Shown: positions 52,843 to 62,147 of the stretch, piece after piece
Layout of the letters: the number at the start of each line of letters is the position of its first letter
Numbering within the stretch: position 1 is the first letter of the stretch
Assembly (NCBI RefSeq): GCF_026738875.1
Contig: NZ_JAPQFJ010000014.1
Span: forward strand, 1 to 64,000
DNA: 64,000 nt
Source of the DNA: Clostridium brassicae
Lineage (GTDB): Bacteria; Bacillota; Clostridia; Clostridiales; Clostridiaceae
Reading direction: 5' to 3'
The notes under the pieces: model-generated
Told to the model about the DNA's origin: nothing
Seen by the model: the letters and a program-made list of their open reading frames with translations, nothing else
The model's database searches: none
Translations under genes and position numbers: made by a program

Positions 52843-53769
52843 ATGAAAGTTTTAGTAACAGGGGGAGCAGGTTTTGTAGGTTCTCATATAGTTGATTTGT
52901 TAATACAAAGAGGTTATGAAGTAGTTGTGGTTGACAATTTATATCATGGTAATCTAAAAAATATTAATTCAAGAGCTGTATTTTATAAAGTAGATATAAG
53001 AGATAAATATAAAATAAAAGATATATTTGATAAAGAAAAACCAGATTATGTTATACATGAAGCTTCACAAATAAGTGTGGAAAATTCAATAGAAAATCCT
53101 ATATTAGATGCAGAGATAAATATATTAGGAACTATAAATGTTTTGGAATCTTGTAAAGGAAGTAAAGTGAAAAAAATAATATATCCGGCTTCGGCAGCTA
53201 TATTTGGGGAGCCAGAATATTTACCTATAGATGAAAAGCATCCTCTAAGTATGCTTTCACCTTATGGTGTAAGTAAACATACAGTGGAGCATTATTTAGA
53301 TGTATATAATAAAATTTATGGGATTAATTATGTTTCGTTAAGATGCTCTAATGTATATGGACCGAGACAAGATAGTTCAGGAGAAGGGGGAGTGGTATCG
53401 ATATTCTGTAATAAGATGTTTAATGGAGAAAGACCTATAATTTTTGGAGATGGCGAGCAAATAAGGGATTTTATTTATGTAACAGATGTTGCAAGAGCTA
53501 CTTTAATGGCAATGAGTGGTAATATTAATGGCATTTTTAATGTGTGCTCTGGTACAAAGACAAGTATTAATAAATTAGTTAAGTCTATTAATAAAATATT
53601 GGATCAAGATATTAAGGCTATCAATAAAGAAGAAAGAAAAGGTGATATTAAATTTAGTTTTATGAGTAATGTGAAAATAAATAGTATATTAAAGTGGGAG
53701 CAAAAGATACGTCTAGAAGATGGTCTTAGAAACATGTTAAAATATCTTGAAATGGAAAAAAAAGTATAA
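52843..53769 (+). CDS. NAD-dependent sugar epimerase/dehydratase (GalE-like)
   Basis: Extended SDR enzyme of 308 residues. It has 'VTGGAGFVGSHIVDLL', 'VVVDNLYHGNLKNI', 'HEASQISVENSIENP', the catalytic Ser in 'PASAAIFGEP', 'LSPYGVSKHTVEHYL' (YxxxK), 'CSNVYGPRQDSSGEGGV' and 'RDFIYVTDVARATL'. It most resembles UDP-glucose/UDP-GlcNAc 4-epimerases. A GlcNAc-to-GalNAc type step for this operon is a reasonable guess. The start ATG follows TGGAGGAATAAAG. Confidence 0.82.
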   Translation: MKVLVTGGAGFVGSHIVDLLIQRGYEVVVVDNLYHGNLKNINSRAVFYKVDIRDKYKIKDIFDKEKPDYVIHEASQISVENSIENPILDAEINILGTINVLESCKGSKVKKIIYPASAAIFGEPEYLPIDEKHPLSMLSPYGVSKHTVEHYLDVYNKIYGINYVSLRCSNVYGPRQDSSGEGGVVSIFCNKMFNGERPIIFGDGEQIRDFIYVTDVARATLMAMSGNINGIFNVCSGTKTSINKLVKSINKILDQDIKAINKEERKGDIKFSFMSNVKINSILKWEQKIRLEDGLRNMLKYLEMEKKV

Positions 53770-53789
53770 AGACAAATGAGGTGTATATT

Positions 53790-55232
53790 TTGGAAAATAA
53801 TATAAAAAAAATAATTATTTTTGGAGCATCCAAAGCGGGTCAGAAAATGTTTAATATTTTAAGAAACTTTAATTATAAAGTTGAATTTTTTGTGGATAAT
53901 GATGAAAATAAATGGGATACCATGGTTTGTGGAAAACCCATAAAATCACCTAAAACGTTAAAAAATATAGATTTGGGAAGATATTATATAATTATAGGCA
54001 GTATGTTTATAAATGACATATCTAATCAATTAGAGACAGTGGGGTTATTATATAAAATTAATTTTGATAATATGTATAACTATACAAAGATGCTTATAGA
54101 GGATAATATTAACTATTTCATAAGTAGAATTAAAAAAGAGAAAGTTATCTATTTAAATAATAAAAGTGTATTTATGGCACTACCTTGTGGGATTTCTTTA
54201 GGGGGAGTAGAGACTTTATCCTCTACAATAAGTAATGCACTAAACGAGAAATATGATAATACATATTTATTGAATTTAAAACCAAGAGAGGGTGATAATC
54301 CAGAAGTGATAGGATTTAAATTTAAAGAAAAAATATTAGACTTTTATATAGATGATAATAATTATTTAAATTCATTAATTGAAGGATGCGTAAAGTTACA
54401 AAAGTACCTACCTATTACTATTATTCCTAATCATTCTGAAGAAGTTTTTTTAATAGCTAATATTTTAAAAAAAATATATCCAGACTTTGTTAAAGTGATA
54501 TCTATACTTCATTCTATATCTGACGATACATATGAGAAAAATATTAATTACTCTAAAATTATAAGTAAATTTATATGTGTTAGTGATGAGATTTCTAATA
54601 AATTCATAAAATTATTGCCACAAAGAAATGAGGATATTATTACAAAAATATCTCCAGTAGTAATAGAAGGAAAAAGAAATAGCTATTCTAACGAAGAAGA
54701 GCCTTTAAAAATTGGGTTTGGAGGTAGGCTTGTAAAAGAAGCAAAAAGATGCGATCTATTAATTAATCTTATAGATGATTTAGAAAGTAGAGAAATAAGC
54801 TATGAAATTCATATTGCTGGAAACGGTGACTACTATAATATAATAAATGAGTTTATTATAGAGAAAAAACTTAATAATAAAGTGTTTTTATATGGACAAA
54901 TACCAAATAATAAGATGAATTATTTTTGGAGGCAAATGGATGTTTATATTAATACATCAGATTTTGAAGGAACAAGTATTGCTATGTTGGAAGCTTTAGG
55001 AAATGGATGTGTACCTATTGTTACAAATGTTAGTGGTGTAAAAAAATTTATATCAAATGGTATTAATGGCTTTGTTGTAGAGGTAGGAGATTTTGTTGGA
55101 ATGGCAAATAATATTGAGTTTTTATACTTTAATAGAGAAAAATTATATAAATTTGGGATGAAATGTATTGATAGAGTGAAAGAAGCATGTTCAATAGAAG
55201 ATTATATTAATCATATTTACAGTATAATATAA
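53790..55232 (+). CDS. Rossmann module fused to GT4 glycosyltransferase
   Basis: Protein of 481 residues from TTG at 53790, five bases after GAGGTGT; a GTG at 53781 is in frame but overlaps that site. Residues 5-100 are the island's module ('IIIFGASKAGQKM', 'VDNDENKWDTM', 'PIKSPKTL', 'IGSMFINDISNQLE'). A GT-B fold follows: 'LPCGISLGGVETLSSTISNAL' at about 133, then 'IGFGGRLVKEAKRCDLLI' at about 306, and 'DFEGTSIAMLEALGNGCVPIV' with E-x7-E at about 392. It transfers a sugar in the glycan made by this operon. The module is again at the N-terminus, as in the WecF-like protein at 37884. Confidence 0.82.
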   Translation: MENNIKKIIIFGASKAGQKMFNILRNFNYKVEFFVDNDENKWDTMVCGKPIKSPKTLKNIDLGRYYIIIGSMFINDISNQLETVGLLYKINFDNMYNYTKMLIEDNINYFISRIKKEKVIYLNNKSVFMALPCGISLGGVETLSSTISNALNEKYDNTYLLNLKPREGDNPEVIGFKFKEKILDFYIDDNNYLNSLIEGCVKLQKYLPITIIPNHSEEVFLIANILKKIYPDFVKVISILHSISDDTYEKNINYSKIISKFICVSDEISNKFIKLLPQRNEDIITKISPVVIEGKRNSYSNEEEPLKIGFGGRLVKEAKRCDLLINLIDDLESREISYEIHIAGNGDYYNIINEFIIEKKLNNKVFLYGQIPNNKMNYFWRQMDVYINTSDFEGTSIAMLEALGNGCVPIVTNVSGVKKFISNGINGFVVEVGDFVGMANNIEFLYFNREKLYKFGMKCIDRVKEACSIEDYINHIYSII

Positions 55233-55248
55233 TTAATGGAGGATCTTT

Positions 55249-56370
55249 ATGGTTACTATAATTATACCTACATTTAATTCAAAAAAATATATAATACAGG
55301 CAGTAGAAAGTGTGTTAGACCAAACTTATAAAGATATAGAAGTAATAGTTGTTGATGATGGTTCTACAGATGGTACTTGTGAAAAATTGGAGAAATATAG
55401 AGATGAAATTAAGTATTATTATAAGGAAAATGGAGGAGTAGCATCGGCTAGAAATTTTGGAATTTTAAAAGCAAAAGGTGATTACATATGTTTCTTAGAT
55501 GCAGATGATATTTATGAAAAAGATAAATTAAAGGAACAAGTTAGATTTTTACAAGATAATCCACAAATAGATGTAGTTTACAATGATATTCAGGTAGAAG
55601 ATGAAAAATTAAATTATATAAATACTTTAAAAAGTGAAGGTGTTTATAATGACAGAGAAGATTTTTTATCTATGATGCTTATAAGACAGATAATACCAGG
55701 ACCGGCTTCTATAATGTTTAGAAGAAGATGTATAGAGGATGGATTAAAATATAATGAAGAATATACTAATGCAGAAGATTATGATTTCACATTAAGACTA
55801 GCTGAAAAATTTAACTTTGCATATATACCAAAATCTTTGTATGTCTATAGAAGGCATCAAAATAATTTAACTAACAATCATAAAAAACAATTTGATAATG
55901 AAATAGAAATAATAAAAAAAATAGGAATTGAAAAAATAAAAAATATAGTTTGGCAAAGTAGCTTTGATGAACTTGAGAAAAAACAATTATTTTCCAAAAT
56001 ATTAATAAAGATTCGTGAATGGCAGAAAGCAAAAGAGGTTTTAATTGGCATTCTAAAATATGAAAAGATAGCAGCAGTTTATTTTTTTCTAGGAAATTGC
56101 TATTATTTTTTACAATCTTATGAGGAAGCGAAAGAATATTATGAAAATGCTATCAAACTTAATCCTAATATGGCAGAAGCTTATAACAATTTAGGGTGTG
56201 CTCTATCGAGTTATAATAGTACATATGCTATTGATATGTTTAAAAAAGCTTTAAATATAAGACCAGGGTATATGGATGCAGAAATCAATATAAATAAAGT
56301 TAATGAAAAAAATACTGATTATAAATTAACTGAAAGAGAATTAAGAAAAACTTTAACTATGTATAAATAG
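55249..56370 (+). CDS. GT2 glycosyltransferase with C-terminal TPR repeats
   Basis: Protein of 373 residues. The GT2 domain (1-230) has 'VTIIIPTFNSKKYIIQAVESVL', 'VIVVDDGSTDGT', 'GGVASARNFGILKAKGDYICFLDADDIY' (DADD metal site) and 'YTNAEDYDFTLRLAE' (ED catalytic base). From about 270 there are two TPRs ('YFFLGNCYYFLQSYEEAKEYYENAIKLNP', 'AEAYNNLGCALSSYNSTYAIDMFKKALNI'). The GT2-plus-TPR layout is a small version of the protein at 25382. It is the last gene of the wecB operon before a 127-base gap. Confidence 0.87.
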   Translation: MVTIIIPTFNSKKYIIQAVESVLDQTYKDIEVIVVDDGSTDGTCEKLEKYRDEIKYYYKENGGVASARNFGILKAKGDYICFLDADDIYEKDKLKEQVRFLQDNPQIDVVYNDIQVEDEKLNYINTLKSEGVYNDREDFLSMMLIRQIIPGPASIMFRRRCIEDGLKYNEEYTNAEDYDFTLRLAEKFNFAYIPKSLYVYRRHQNNLTNNHKKQFDNEIEIIKKIGIEKIKNIVWQSSFDELEKKQLFSKILIKIREWQKAKEVLIGILKYEKIAAVYFFLGNCYYFLQSYEEAKEYYENAIKLNPNMAEAYNNLGCALSSYNSTYAIDMFKKALNIRPGYMDAEININKVNEKNTDYKLTERELRKTLTMYK

Positions 56371-56497
56371 AATTTATCTTTACAATGAAGTTCATAAAAT
56401 ATTATTAAAAGTCGAAACCGACTAGTTAAAAGATATTAAGGATCGAAGTGTTAGTGATGTTAAATATAAGATAAAATTTTTGAAACGAGGAACAAAT

Positions 56498-57421
56498 ATG
56501 AAAATTTTACTAACTGCTATAGGCAAAAGAGTTCAACTTATAGAATATTTAAAAAAAGACTGCTGTGTTATTGGTGTAGATTGTGGGGATTTGGTACCAG
56601 CAGAAAAATTTGTAGATAAATTTTATAAGGTGCCAAAAATAAGTCACCCACTTTATATAAAGAGTCTTTTAAAGATTTGTAAGGAAGAAAAAGTTGATTT
56701 ATTAATACCTCTTTATGAAAAAGAGTTTATTAATCTATGTAATTTTAGAAATAGATTTGAAGAGCAAGGTACAAAATTATTGTTAAGTAATCTAGATGTA
56801 ATAAATACATTTAATAACAAGTATAGTACCTATGAATTTTTTATAAATAACAATATAGATACACCTAAAACTTATTTGAAAGACAGTTTACCCAATAAAT
56901 TAGATTATCCTTTAATAATAAAACCTATTGATGGAATGGGAAGTAGTAATGTTTTTAAAATTAAAAATGAAAAAGAACTACATTTTTTTATTGAATACAT
57001 AGAAAAGCCTATAATACAAGAATGTATAGAAGGAATAGAATATACAATAGATGTATTATGTGATTTAAATGGAGTAGTTATATCAGCTGTCCCAAGAGAG
57101 AGAATTGAAGTGCGTTCTGGAGAAGTTTCTAAAAGTAGGACTGTTAAAGATTTTCCAATAATAAATGATGTTTTGGATTTATGTTCTAAAGCTAAGTTTA
57201 TAGGTCCTATAACTATTCAATGTATAGTGACTAAAGATAAAAAAATTAAATTTATAGAGGTGAATCCTAGATTTGGTGGAGGAGTTCCATTGTCTTTTGA
57301 AGCAGGAGTTAACTACGGAAAATATTTTAACCTTATGTGTAATAAAGGAAAAATAAATCCTATAGTAGGTGACTTTAAAGAAATTACTATGTTAAGATAT
57401 GACGAGGCGGTATTTATATGA
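56498..57421 (+). CDS. ATP-grasp ligase of the nonulosonate operon
   Basis: Protein of 307 residues from the ATG at 56498 after GAGGAAC. The N-terminal pre-ATP-grasp part has 'MKILLTAIGKRVQLIEYL'. The ATP-grasp core has 'DYPLIIKPIDGMGSSNVFKI', 'PIIQECIEGIEYTIDVL', and 'KFIEVNPRFGGGVPL' (metal-binding Glu-x-Asn-x-Arg). It is like the carbamoyl-phosphate-synthase L-chain fold. It should join a carboxylate to an amine, possibly attaching an amino acid to a nonulosonic acid. Its last four bases overlap the next gene. Confidence 0.8.
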   Translation: MKILLTAIGKRVQLIEYLKKDCCVIGVDCGDLVPAEKFVDKFYKVPKISHPLYIKSLLKICKEEKVDLLIPLYEKEFINLCNFRNRFEEQGTKLLLSNLDVINTFNNKYSTYEFFINNNIDTPKTYLKDSLPNKLDYPLIIKPIDGMGSSNVFKIKNEKELHFFIEYIEKPIIQECIEGIEYTIDVLCDLNGVVISAVPRERIEVRSGEVSKSRTVKDFPIINDVLDLCSKAKFIGPITIQCIVTKDKKIKFIEVNPRFGGGVPLSFEAGVNYGKYFNLMCNKGKINPIVGDFKEITMLRYDEAVFI

Positions 57422-58089
57422 TAAAAGTAGTGGTTTTTGATTTAGATGATACATTGTATAATGAAAAGGACTTTGTGTTTGGAGCTTTTAAGGAAGTAGC
57501 AATATATTTATCTAAAAAATATGGAATTAGTGCTAACATATTATATGAAGATATGCTTAGTATTTTACATAAAGAAGGCAGAGGTAAAATATTCAACATA
57601 ATATGTGATAATTATAATATAAATGAAGACATTAAGGCTTTGGTTCAGGTGTATAGAAACTCCAAACCAAAGCTAAATTTATATGAGGATAGTATAGAGA
57701 TATTAAATAAGCTAAGGTGCAAATATAAATTAGGACTTATAACTGATGGGTTAGCTTATGTTCAATGGAATAAAATCAAAATTTTAGATTTAGAAAAACA
57801 TTTCGATAATATTATAGTAACTGATGAATTGGGAAGAGAGTATTGGAAACCTCATATAATGCCTTTTCAAAATATGGCAGATAAATTTAAAGTTTCACCA
57901 AAGGAATGTATCTACATAGGAGATAATCCTAGTAAGGATTTCTTTGGAGCAAAAAAGATCGGATATAAGACAATAAGAATAATTAGACAAGAAGGGGATC
58001 ATATTAAAGCAAGACTAGATAAAAATTATGAAGCTGATTACGATATAAGTAGTTTAGATGAATTAATTCCTATAATTCAAGACATTTGA
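57418..58089 (+). CDS. HAD-superfamily hydrolase (subfamily IA)
   Basis: Protein of 223 residues, translationally coupled to the ATP-grasp gene by ATGA. Nucleophile motif 'VVFDLDDTLYNE' (Asp8, Asp10), motif II 'LGLITDGLAYVQ', motif III lysine in 'YWKPH', and motif IV 'IYIGDNPSKDFFGAKKIG'. A cap domain lies at 20-85. It may dephosphorylate a nonulosonate-9-phosphate or act with the ATP-grasp protein; the substrate is inferred. Confidence 0.85.
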   Translation: MIKVVVFDLDDTLYNEKDFVFGAFKEVAIYLSKKYGISANILYEDMLSILHKEGRGKIFNIICDNYNINEDIKALVQVYRNSKPKLNLYEDSIEILNKLRCKYKLGLITDGLAYVQWNKIKILDLEKHFDNIIVTDELGREYWKPHIMPFQNMADKFKVSPKECIYIGDNPSKDFFGAKKIGYKTIRIIRQEGDHIKARLDKNYEADYDISSLDELIPIIQDI

Positions 58090-58109
58090 TTTAAAAGGTG
58101 GGATTATTA

Positions 58110-58832
58110 ATGAAAGTATTAGCTATAGTTCAAGCAAGAATGGGTTCAGAAAGGTTACCAGGAAAAGTTGTAAAACCTATTTTGAATAAGCCTATGATAA
58201 TGCATACTCTAGATAGATTAAAAAAGAGTAAATACATAGATAAAGTTGTATTGGCAACTTCAGATTTAGAAAAAGATGATATTTTAAATAAAACAGTAAA
58301 AGAAGGTTGTTATGATGTTTTTAGAGGTAGTGAAGACAATGTTCTTGAGAGGTATAAAATAACTAGTGATAAATACTGTGGAGATATAATAATAAGAGTT
58401 ACAGGGGACTGTCCCTTAATTGATCCTGTAATAGTGGATAATGTAGTAAGTTATTTTTTAATGAATAATTTTGATTATGTTAGGCTAGATGTTCCAGAAA
58501 GTTTTATTAGAGGTTTTGACGTAGAAGTGTTTTCGAAAGAAGCTTTAGATAAAACCTTTAAACTAGCTAAAGAGGAAAAATATAAGGAACATGTAACACT
58601 TTATATGTATAATCATCCAGAGATATTTAAAATAGGTTATGTTAAAGGGAATAGTTTTTATAAAAAAGACTATAGATTGTGTGTTGATACAGAAGAGGAT
58701 TTTAAGTTAGTAAGTTTAATATATGAAAATTTCAATGATGAAAATGTATCAGCTAAAGATGTAGTTGAATTTTTAGATAAAAATAGAGAAATTGCAAATG
58801 TAAATAAACAAGTTGTTCAAAAGAATGTTTAA
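58110..58832 (+). CDS. SpsF-type cytidylyltransferase
   Basis: Protein of 240 residues from the ATG at 58110 after AAAAGGTGGGATT. It has 'VLAIVQARMGSERLPGKVVKPI', 'PMIMHTLDRLKKSKYIDKVVLATSD', 'VFRGSEDNVLERY', 'RVTGDCPLIDP' and 'YRLCVDTEEDFKLV', the COG1861/SpsF pattern. It should activate a nonulosonic acid as its CMP-sugar, the donor form used by Maf. It stands with spsE- and spsG-like genes as in Bacillus. Confidence 0.85.
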   Translation: MKVLAIVQARMGSERLPGKVVKPILNKPMIMHTLDRLKKSKYIDKVVLATSDLEKDDILNKTVKEGCYDVFRGSEDNVLERYKITSDKYCGDIIIRVTGDCPLIDPVIVDNVVSYFLMNNFDYVRLDVPESFIRGFDVEVFSKEALDKTFKLAKEEKYKEHVTLYMYNHPEIFKIGYVKGNSFYKKDYRLCVDTEEDFKLVSLIYENFNDENVSAKDVVEFLDKNREIANVNKQVVQKNV

Positions 58833-58854
58833 TTAAATGTAAGGAAGTGAAGGC

Positions 58855-59865
58855 ATGAAAATATTAGTAACAGGTGGAACGGGATTTATAGGTAGATGGG
58901 TAGTGAAAAGATTATTAGAAGATGGACATAATGTCTTAGCATTAGATAATTTATCTAATGGAAGACTTGAAAATATAGAAGAATTCAAAAGTAATGATAA
59001 ATTTAAATTTATAAAAGGAGATATAAAAGACAAGAAAACTTTAGATGAAATATTCAATGGGGATAAGTTTGATATTGTATATCATTTAGCTGCCTCCATA
59101 AATGTACAAGATAGTATAGATGATCCCGCAACAACTTTTTATAATGATACAGTGGGAACTTTTAATATTTTAGAAAAAGCTAAAATTCAGATGTTTGGAA
59201 AAAATGCTAAGATGGATGGGGATGAATGGGTAATAGATGAGAATGAAGATACTTACCCTTGCAAAGTTGTATTTATGAGTACATGTATGGTTTATGATAA
59301 AGCAGGAGAAGAGGGTATAAATGAAATTCATCCAACGAAACCAGTATCTCCTTATGGAGGTGCTAAAATAGCAGCTGAAAATATGGTGCTTTCATATTAT
59401 AATGCATATAAAATTCCTACAGTAGTAATAAGACCGTTTAATACTTATGGACCTTTTCAAAAGACAGGAGGAGAAGGTGGCGTAGTAGCTATATTTATAA
59501 AAAATGCTTTAAATAATAAGACGTTGAATATATATGGGACAGGAAATCAAACAAGAGATTTACTTTACGTAAAAGACTGTGCAAGATTTGTAGTCATGAC
59601 AGGTTACTCAAATAAAGTATATGGGGAAATAGTAAATGCAGGCACAGGAAGAGAGGTAACTATAAATGAACTTGCAAAAATTATTTCAAAAGGTAGAGTT
59701 GATATTAATCATGTAAAACATATTCATCCTCAAAGTGAAATAATGAAATTAAAGTGTAATTATGAAAAAGCAAAAGAAATTTTAAATTGGAATCCTGAGT
59801 ACACTTTAGAAGAAGGGATAAATGAAACGGAAGAATGGATAAAAAGCAATATGCTATCAATATAG
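58855..59865 (+). CDS. NAD-dependent sugar epimerase/dehydratase of the nonulosonate operon
   Basis: Extended SDR enzyme of 336 residues: 'VTGGTGFIGRWVVKRL', 'ALDNLSNGRLENI', 'HLAASINVQDSIDDP', 'MSTCMVYDKAGEEG' (catalytic Ser/Thr), 'VSPYGGAKIAAENMVLSYYNAY', and 'RPFNTYGPFQKTGGEGGVV'. An insert of about 25 residues after 'GTFNILEKAK' (around 105-130) is unusual. It could be the LegB-like dehydratase or an epimerase for this operon. It lies between spsF- and pseI-like genes. Confidence 0.78.
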   Translation: MKILVTGGTGFIGRWVVKRLLEDGHNVLALDNLSNGRLENIEEFKSNDKFKFIKGDIKDKKTLDEIFNGDKFDIVYHLAASINVQDSIDDPATTFYNDTVGTFNILEKAKIQMFGKNAKMDGDEWVIDENEDTYPCKVVFMSTCMVYDKAGEEGINEIHPTKPVSPYGGAKIAAENMVLSYYNAYKIPTVVIRPFNTYGPFQKTGGEGGVVAIFIKNALNNKTLNIYGTGNQTRDLLYVKDCARFVVMTGYSNKVYGEIVNAGTGREVTINELAKIISKGRVDINHVKHIHPQSEIMKLKCNYEKAKEILNWNPEYTLEEGINETEEWIKSNMLSI

Positions 59866-59884
59866 TATATGTTTTGTATTAAAA

Positions 59885-59934
59885 TTTTAAAGAATCATAA
59901 AGAATGTCATATGATTAGGATGATTCTTTTAAAA
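59885..59934 (+). promoter_or_regulatory. Hairpin before the nonulosonate synthase gene
   Basis: TTTTAAAGAATCAT (59885-59898) pairs with ATGATTCTTTTAAAA (59920-59934), followed by the ribosome binding site AAAGGAG. It could terminate or attenuate transcription before pseI, or just stabilise the upstream message. Confidence 0.5.
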
Positions 59935-59951
59935 TGAAAGGAGTTGACTTT

Positions 59952-61004
59952 ATGGGCGATTTAATAAAAATTCAAGATAAAATAATAGGAGAGAACAACT
60001 CTACATTTATTATAGCTGAAATGTCAGCAAACCATCTTCAAAACTTTGACAGAGCAGTTGAAATTATAAAAAAAGCCAAGTGGGCAGGAGCAGATGCTAT
60101 AAAACTTCAAACATACACACCAGACACAATAACTTTAGATTGTGATAATGAGTATTTTCAAATCAAGCAAGGAACAATTTGGGATGGAACTACTTTACAT
60201 AAATTATATGAAGAAGCATATACTCCTTGGGAGTGGCAGCCTAAATTAAAACAAATAGCTGAAGATGAAGGTTTAATTTGGTTTTCATCTCCTTTTGACA
60301 AAACAGCTGTTGAGTTTTTAGAAGATATGGATGTGCCAGCATACAAGATAGCTTCTTTTGAAATAACAGATATACCTTTTATAGAATATATAGCATCTAA
60401 AGGAAAACCTGTAATAATGTCAACAGGTATAGCAACTCTTTCGGATATAGAAGAAGCTATAAATGCTTGCAGGAAAGTTGGAAATAATCAAATTGCTTTA
60501 TTAAAATGTACAAGTGCTTATCCAGCGCCTGTAGAAGAAGCAAATTTAACAACTATTCCTAATATAGCTGAAACTTTTGATGTTGTAACTGGGCTTTCAG
60601 ATCATACTTTAGGTAGTGCGGTATCTGTAGCTGCTGTAGCCTTAGGAGCTAAAATAATAGAAAAACATTTTACTTTAAGTAGAGAAGATGGTGGACCTGA
60701 TTCAGCTTTTTCTATGGAACCTCATGAGTTTAAACAAATGGTTGTAGACATAAGAAATGTAGAAAGAGCTTTAGGGAAAATCAGCTATGATCTTACTGAA
60801 AAACAACAGAATAGTAGACAACATTCGAGGTCATTGTTTGTAGTAAAAGATGTAAAAGAAGGAGAAGAATTTACTGAAGAAAATGTAAAAAGTATAAGAC
60901 CAGGGTTTGGTATGAAAACTAAATATATAAAAGATGTTATTGGTAAAAAAGCTAGTTGTAATATAAGTAAAGGAACTCCAATGGATTGGAAGTTTATAAG
61001 ATAA
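59952..61004 (+). CDS. pseI: Nonulosonic acid synthase (PseI/SpsE/NeuB family)
   Basis: Protein of 350 residues from the ATG at 59952 after AAAGGAGTTGAC. It has 'FIIAEMSANHLQNFDRAVEIIKKAKWAGADAIKLQTYTPDTI' (NeuB barrel start), 'KLYEEAYTPWEWQPKL', 'MSTGIATLSDI', 'LKCTSAYPAPVEEANL', 'GLSDHTLGS', 'EKHFTLSREDGGPDSAFSMEP', and a C-terminal antifreeze-like SAF domain. The 'SANHLQNFDRA' and 'YTPDTITLD' forms favour pseudaminic acid synthase over NeuB. It condenses a hexose with phosphoenolpyruvate. Confidence 0.9.
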   Translation: MGDLIKIQDKIIGENNSTFIIAEMSANHLQNFDRAVEIIKKAKWAGADAIKLQTYTPDTITLDCDNEYFQIKQGTIWDGTTLHKLYEEAYTPWEWQPKLKQIAEDEGLIWFSSPFDKTAVEFLEDMDVPAYKIASFEITDIPFIEYIASKGKPVIMSTGIATLSDIEEAINACRKVGNNQIALLKCTSAYPAPVEEANLTTIPNIAETFDVVTGLSDHTLGSAVSVAAVALGAKIIEKHFTLSREDGGPDSAFSMEPHEFKQMVVDIRNVERALGKISYDLTEKQQNSRQHSRSLFVVKDVKEGEEFTEENVKSIRPGFGMKTKYIKDVIGKKASCNISKGTPMDWKFIR

Positions 61005-61019
61005 AAACAGGTGATATAT

Positions 61020-62033
61020 ATGAAAATAGCGATTCGAGCAGATGGTGGAAATAAGATAGGTATGGGTCATGTTATGAGAACATTGGTTTTAGCGAAAGAG
61101 CTTGCTAAGACCAATGATGTTTTTTATGTATGTAAAGTAGATAATTCTTTCTCAGACAGGTATAAGCAAGGTATAGATAAAATTAGATCTCAAGGATTTA
61201 ATGTGGTGACTATTGATGAAAATAATGTTTTCAATGAACTAAAAAACATTTTAGCAGATTGTTTAATAACTGATAGTTATGATGTGAATGAAGATTATTT
61301 TAATGAAACAAAAAAATATTTTAAATTAACAGGTTATATAGATGACATGAATTTATATTACTTTAATGTTGATTTTATAATAAATCAAAATATTGGGGCA
61401 GAGGATTATGTATATAAAACAAACAAGGATACTAAATTATTTTTAGGAACTCAATATGTTATGTTAAGGAAAGAATTTAGAAATATTTCTAATAGAGTTA
61501 TTAATAAAAAAGTTTCTAATGTTATGATAACTCTAGGTGGATCCGATACTAATGGAATTACAAATATGATTTTAGATTATGTAAAAGATTCAGAACTTAA
61601 TTTTCATGTTGTAATAGGTCCGTCTTTTGAAGAAAATAATATACAGAAGCTAAGAGAATTAGAAAAACTGAAATCTAATATAAAACTATATTTTAATGCT
61701 AATATGATTGAGATAATGAATAAATGTGATATTGCAATATCAGCTTGTGGAAGCACATTATATGAGTTGACAGTTTGCCATGTGCCTACTCTTGGAATAA
61801 TTGTGGTAGATAATCAGCAACAAATAGCTAGGAAGATGGATGAATTAGGTATGATAAAAAATATGGGATGGTATGATAAATTACTTAAAGATAAGTTTGT
61901 TAATAGTTTAAACATCTTATGTAATGATTTTGTAATGAGGAGAGAAATCGCTATAAAAGCTAAGAAATCTATTGACGGTAATGGAGTAGCAAGAATAGCA
62001 AAAGAGTTAAAGGTACAATTACATATAAAATAA
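61020..62033 (+). CDS. pseG: PseG/SpsG-type UDP-sugar hydrolase
   Basis: Protein of 337 residues from the ATG at 61020; the GTG at 61011 is inside the ribosome binding site AGGTGA. It has the PseG start 'IAIRADGGNKIGMGHVMRTLVLAKEL', 'ADCLITDSYDVNEDYF', 'NVMITLGGSDTNGIT', 'ANMIEIMNKCDIAISACGSTLYEL', and 'PTLGIIVVDNQQQIA'. It removes UDP from UDP-2,4-diacetamido-trideoxy-altrose just before the synthase. It ends the operon. Confidence 0.87.
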   Translation: MKIAIRADGGNKIGMGHVMRTLVLAKELAKTNDVFYVCKVDNSFSDRYKQGIDKIRSQGFNVVTIDENNVFNELKNILADCLITDSYDVNEDYFNETKKYFKLTGYIDDMNLYYFNVDFIINQNIGAEDYVYKTNKDTKLFLGTQYVMLRKEFRNISNRVINKKVSNVMITLGGSDTNGITNMILDYVKDSELNFHVVIGPSFEENNIQKLRELEKLKSNIKLYFNANMIEIMNKCDIAISACGSTLYELTVCHVPTLGIIVVDNQQQIARKMDELGMIKNMGWYDKLLKDKFVNSLNILCNDFVMRREIAIKAKKSIDGNGVARIAKELKVQLHIK

Positions 62034-62147
62034 TAATATAGTATGGATGATGCTAAGAAATACATAAAAGTATTGAGTGTGTTATAAAATATACAAAATC
62101 TTAAATTAATATTTTTAATATAATTGATATTTAAGGAGATGAAAAAC

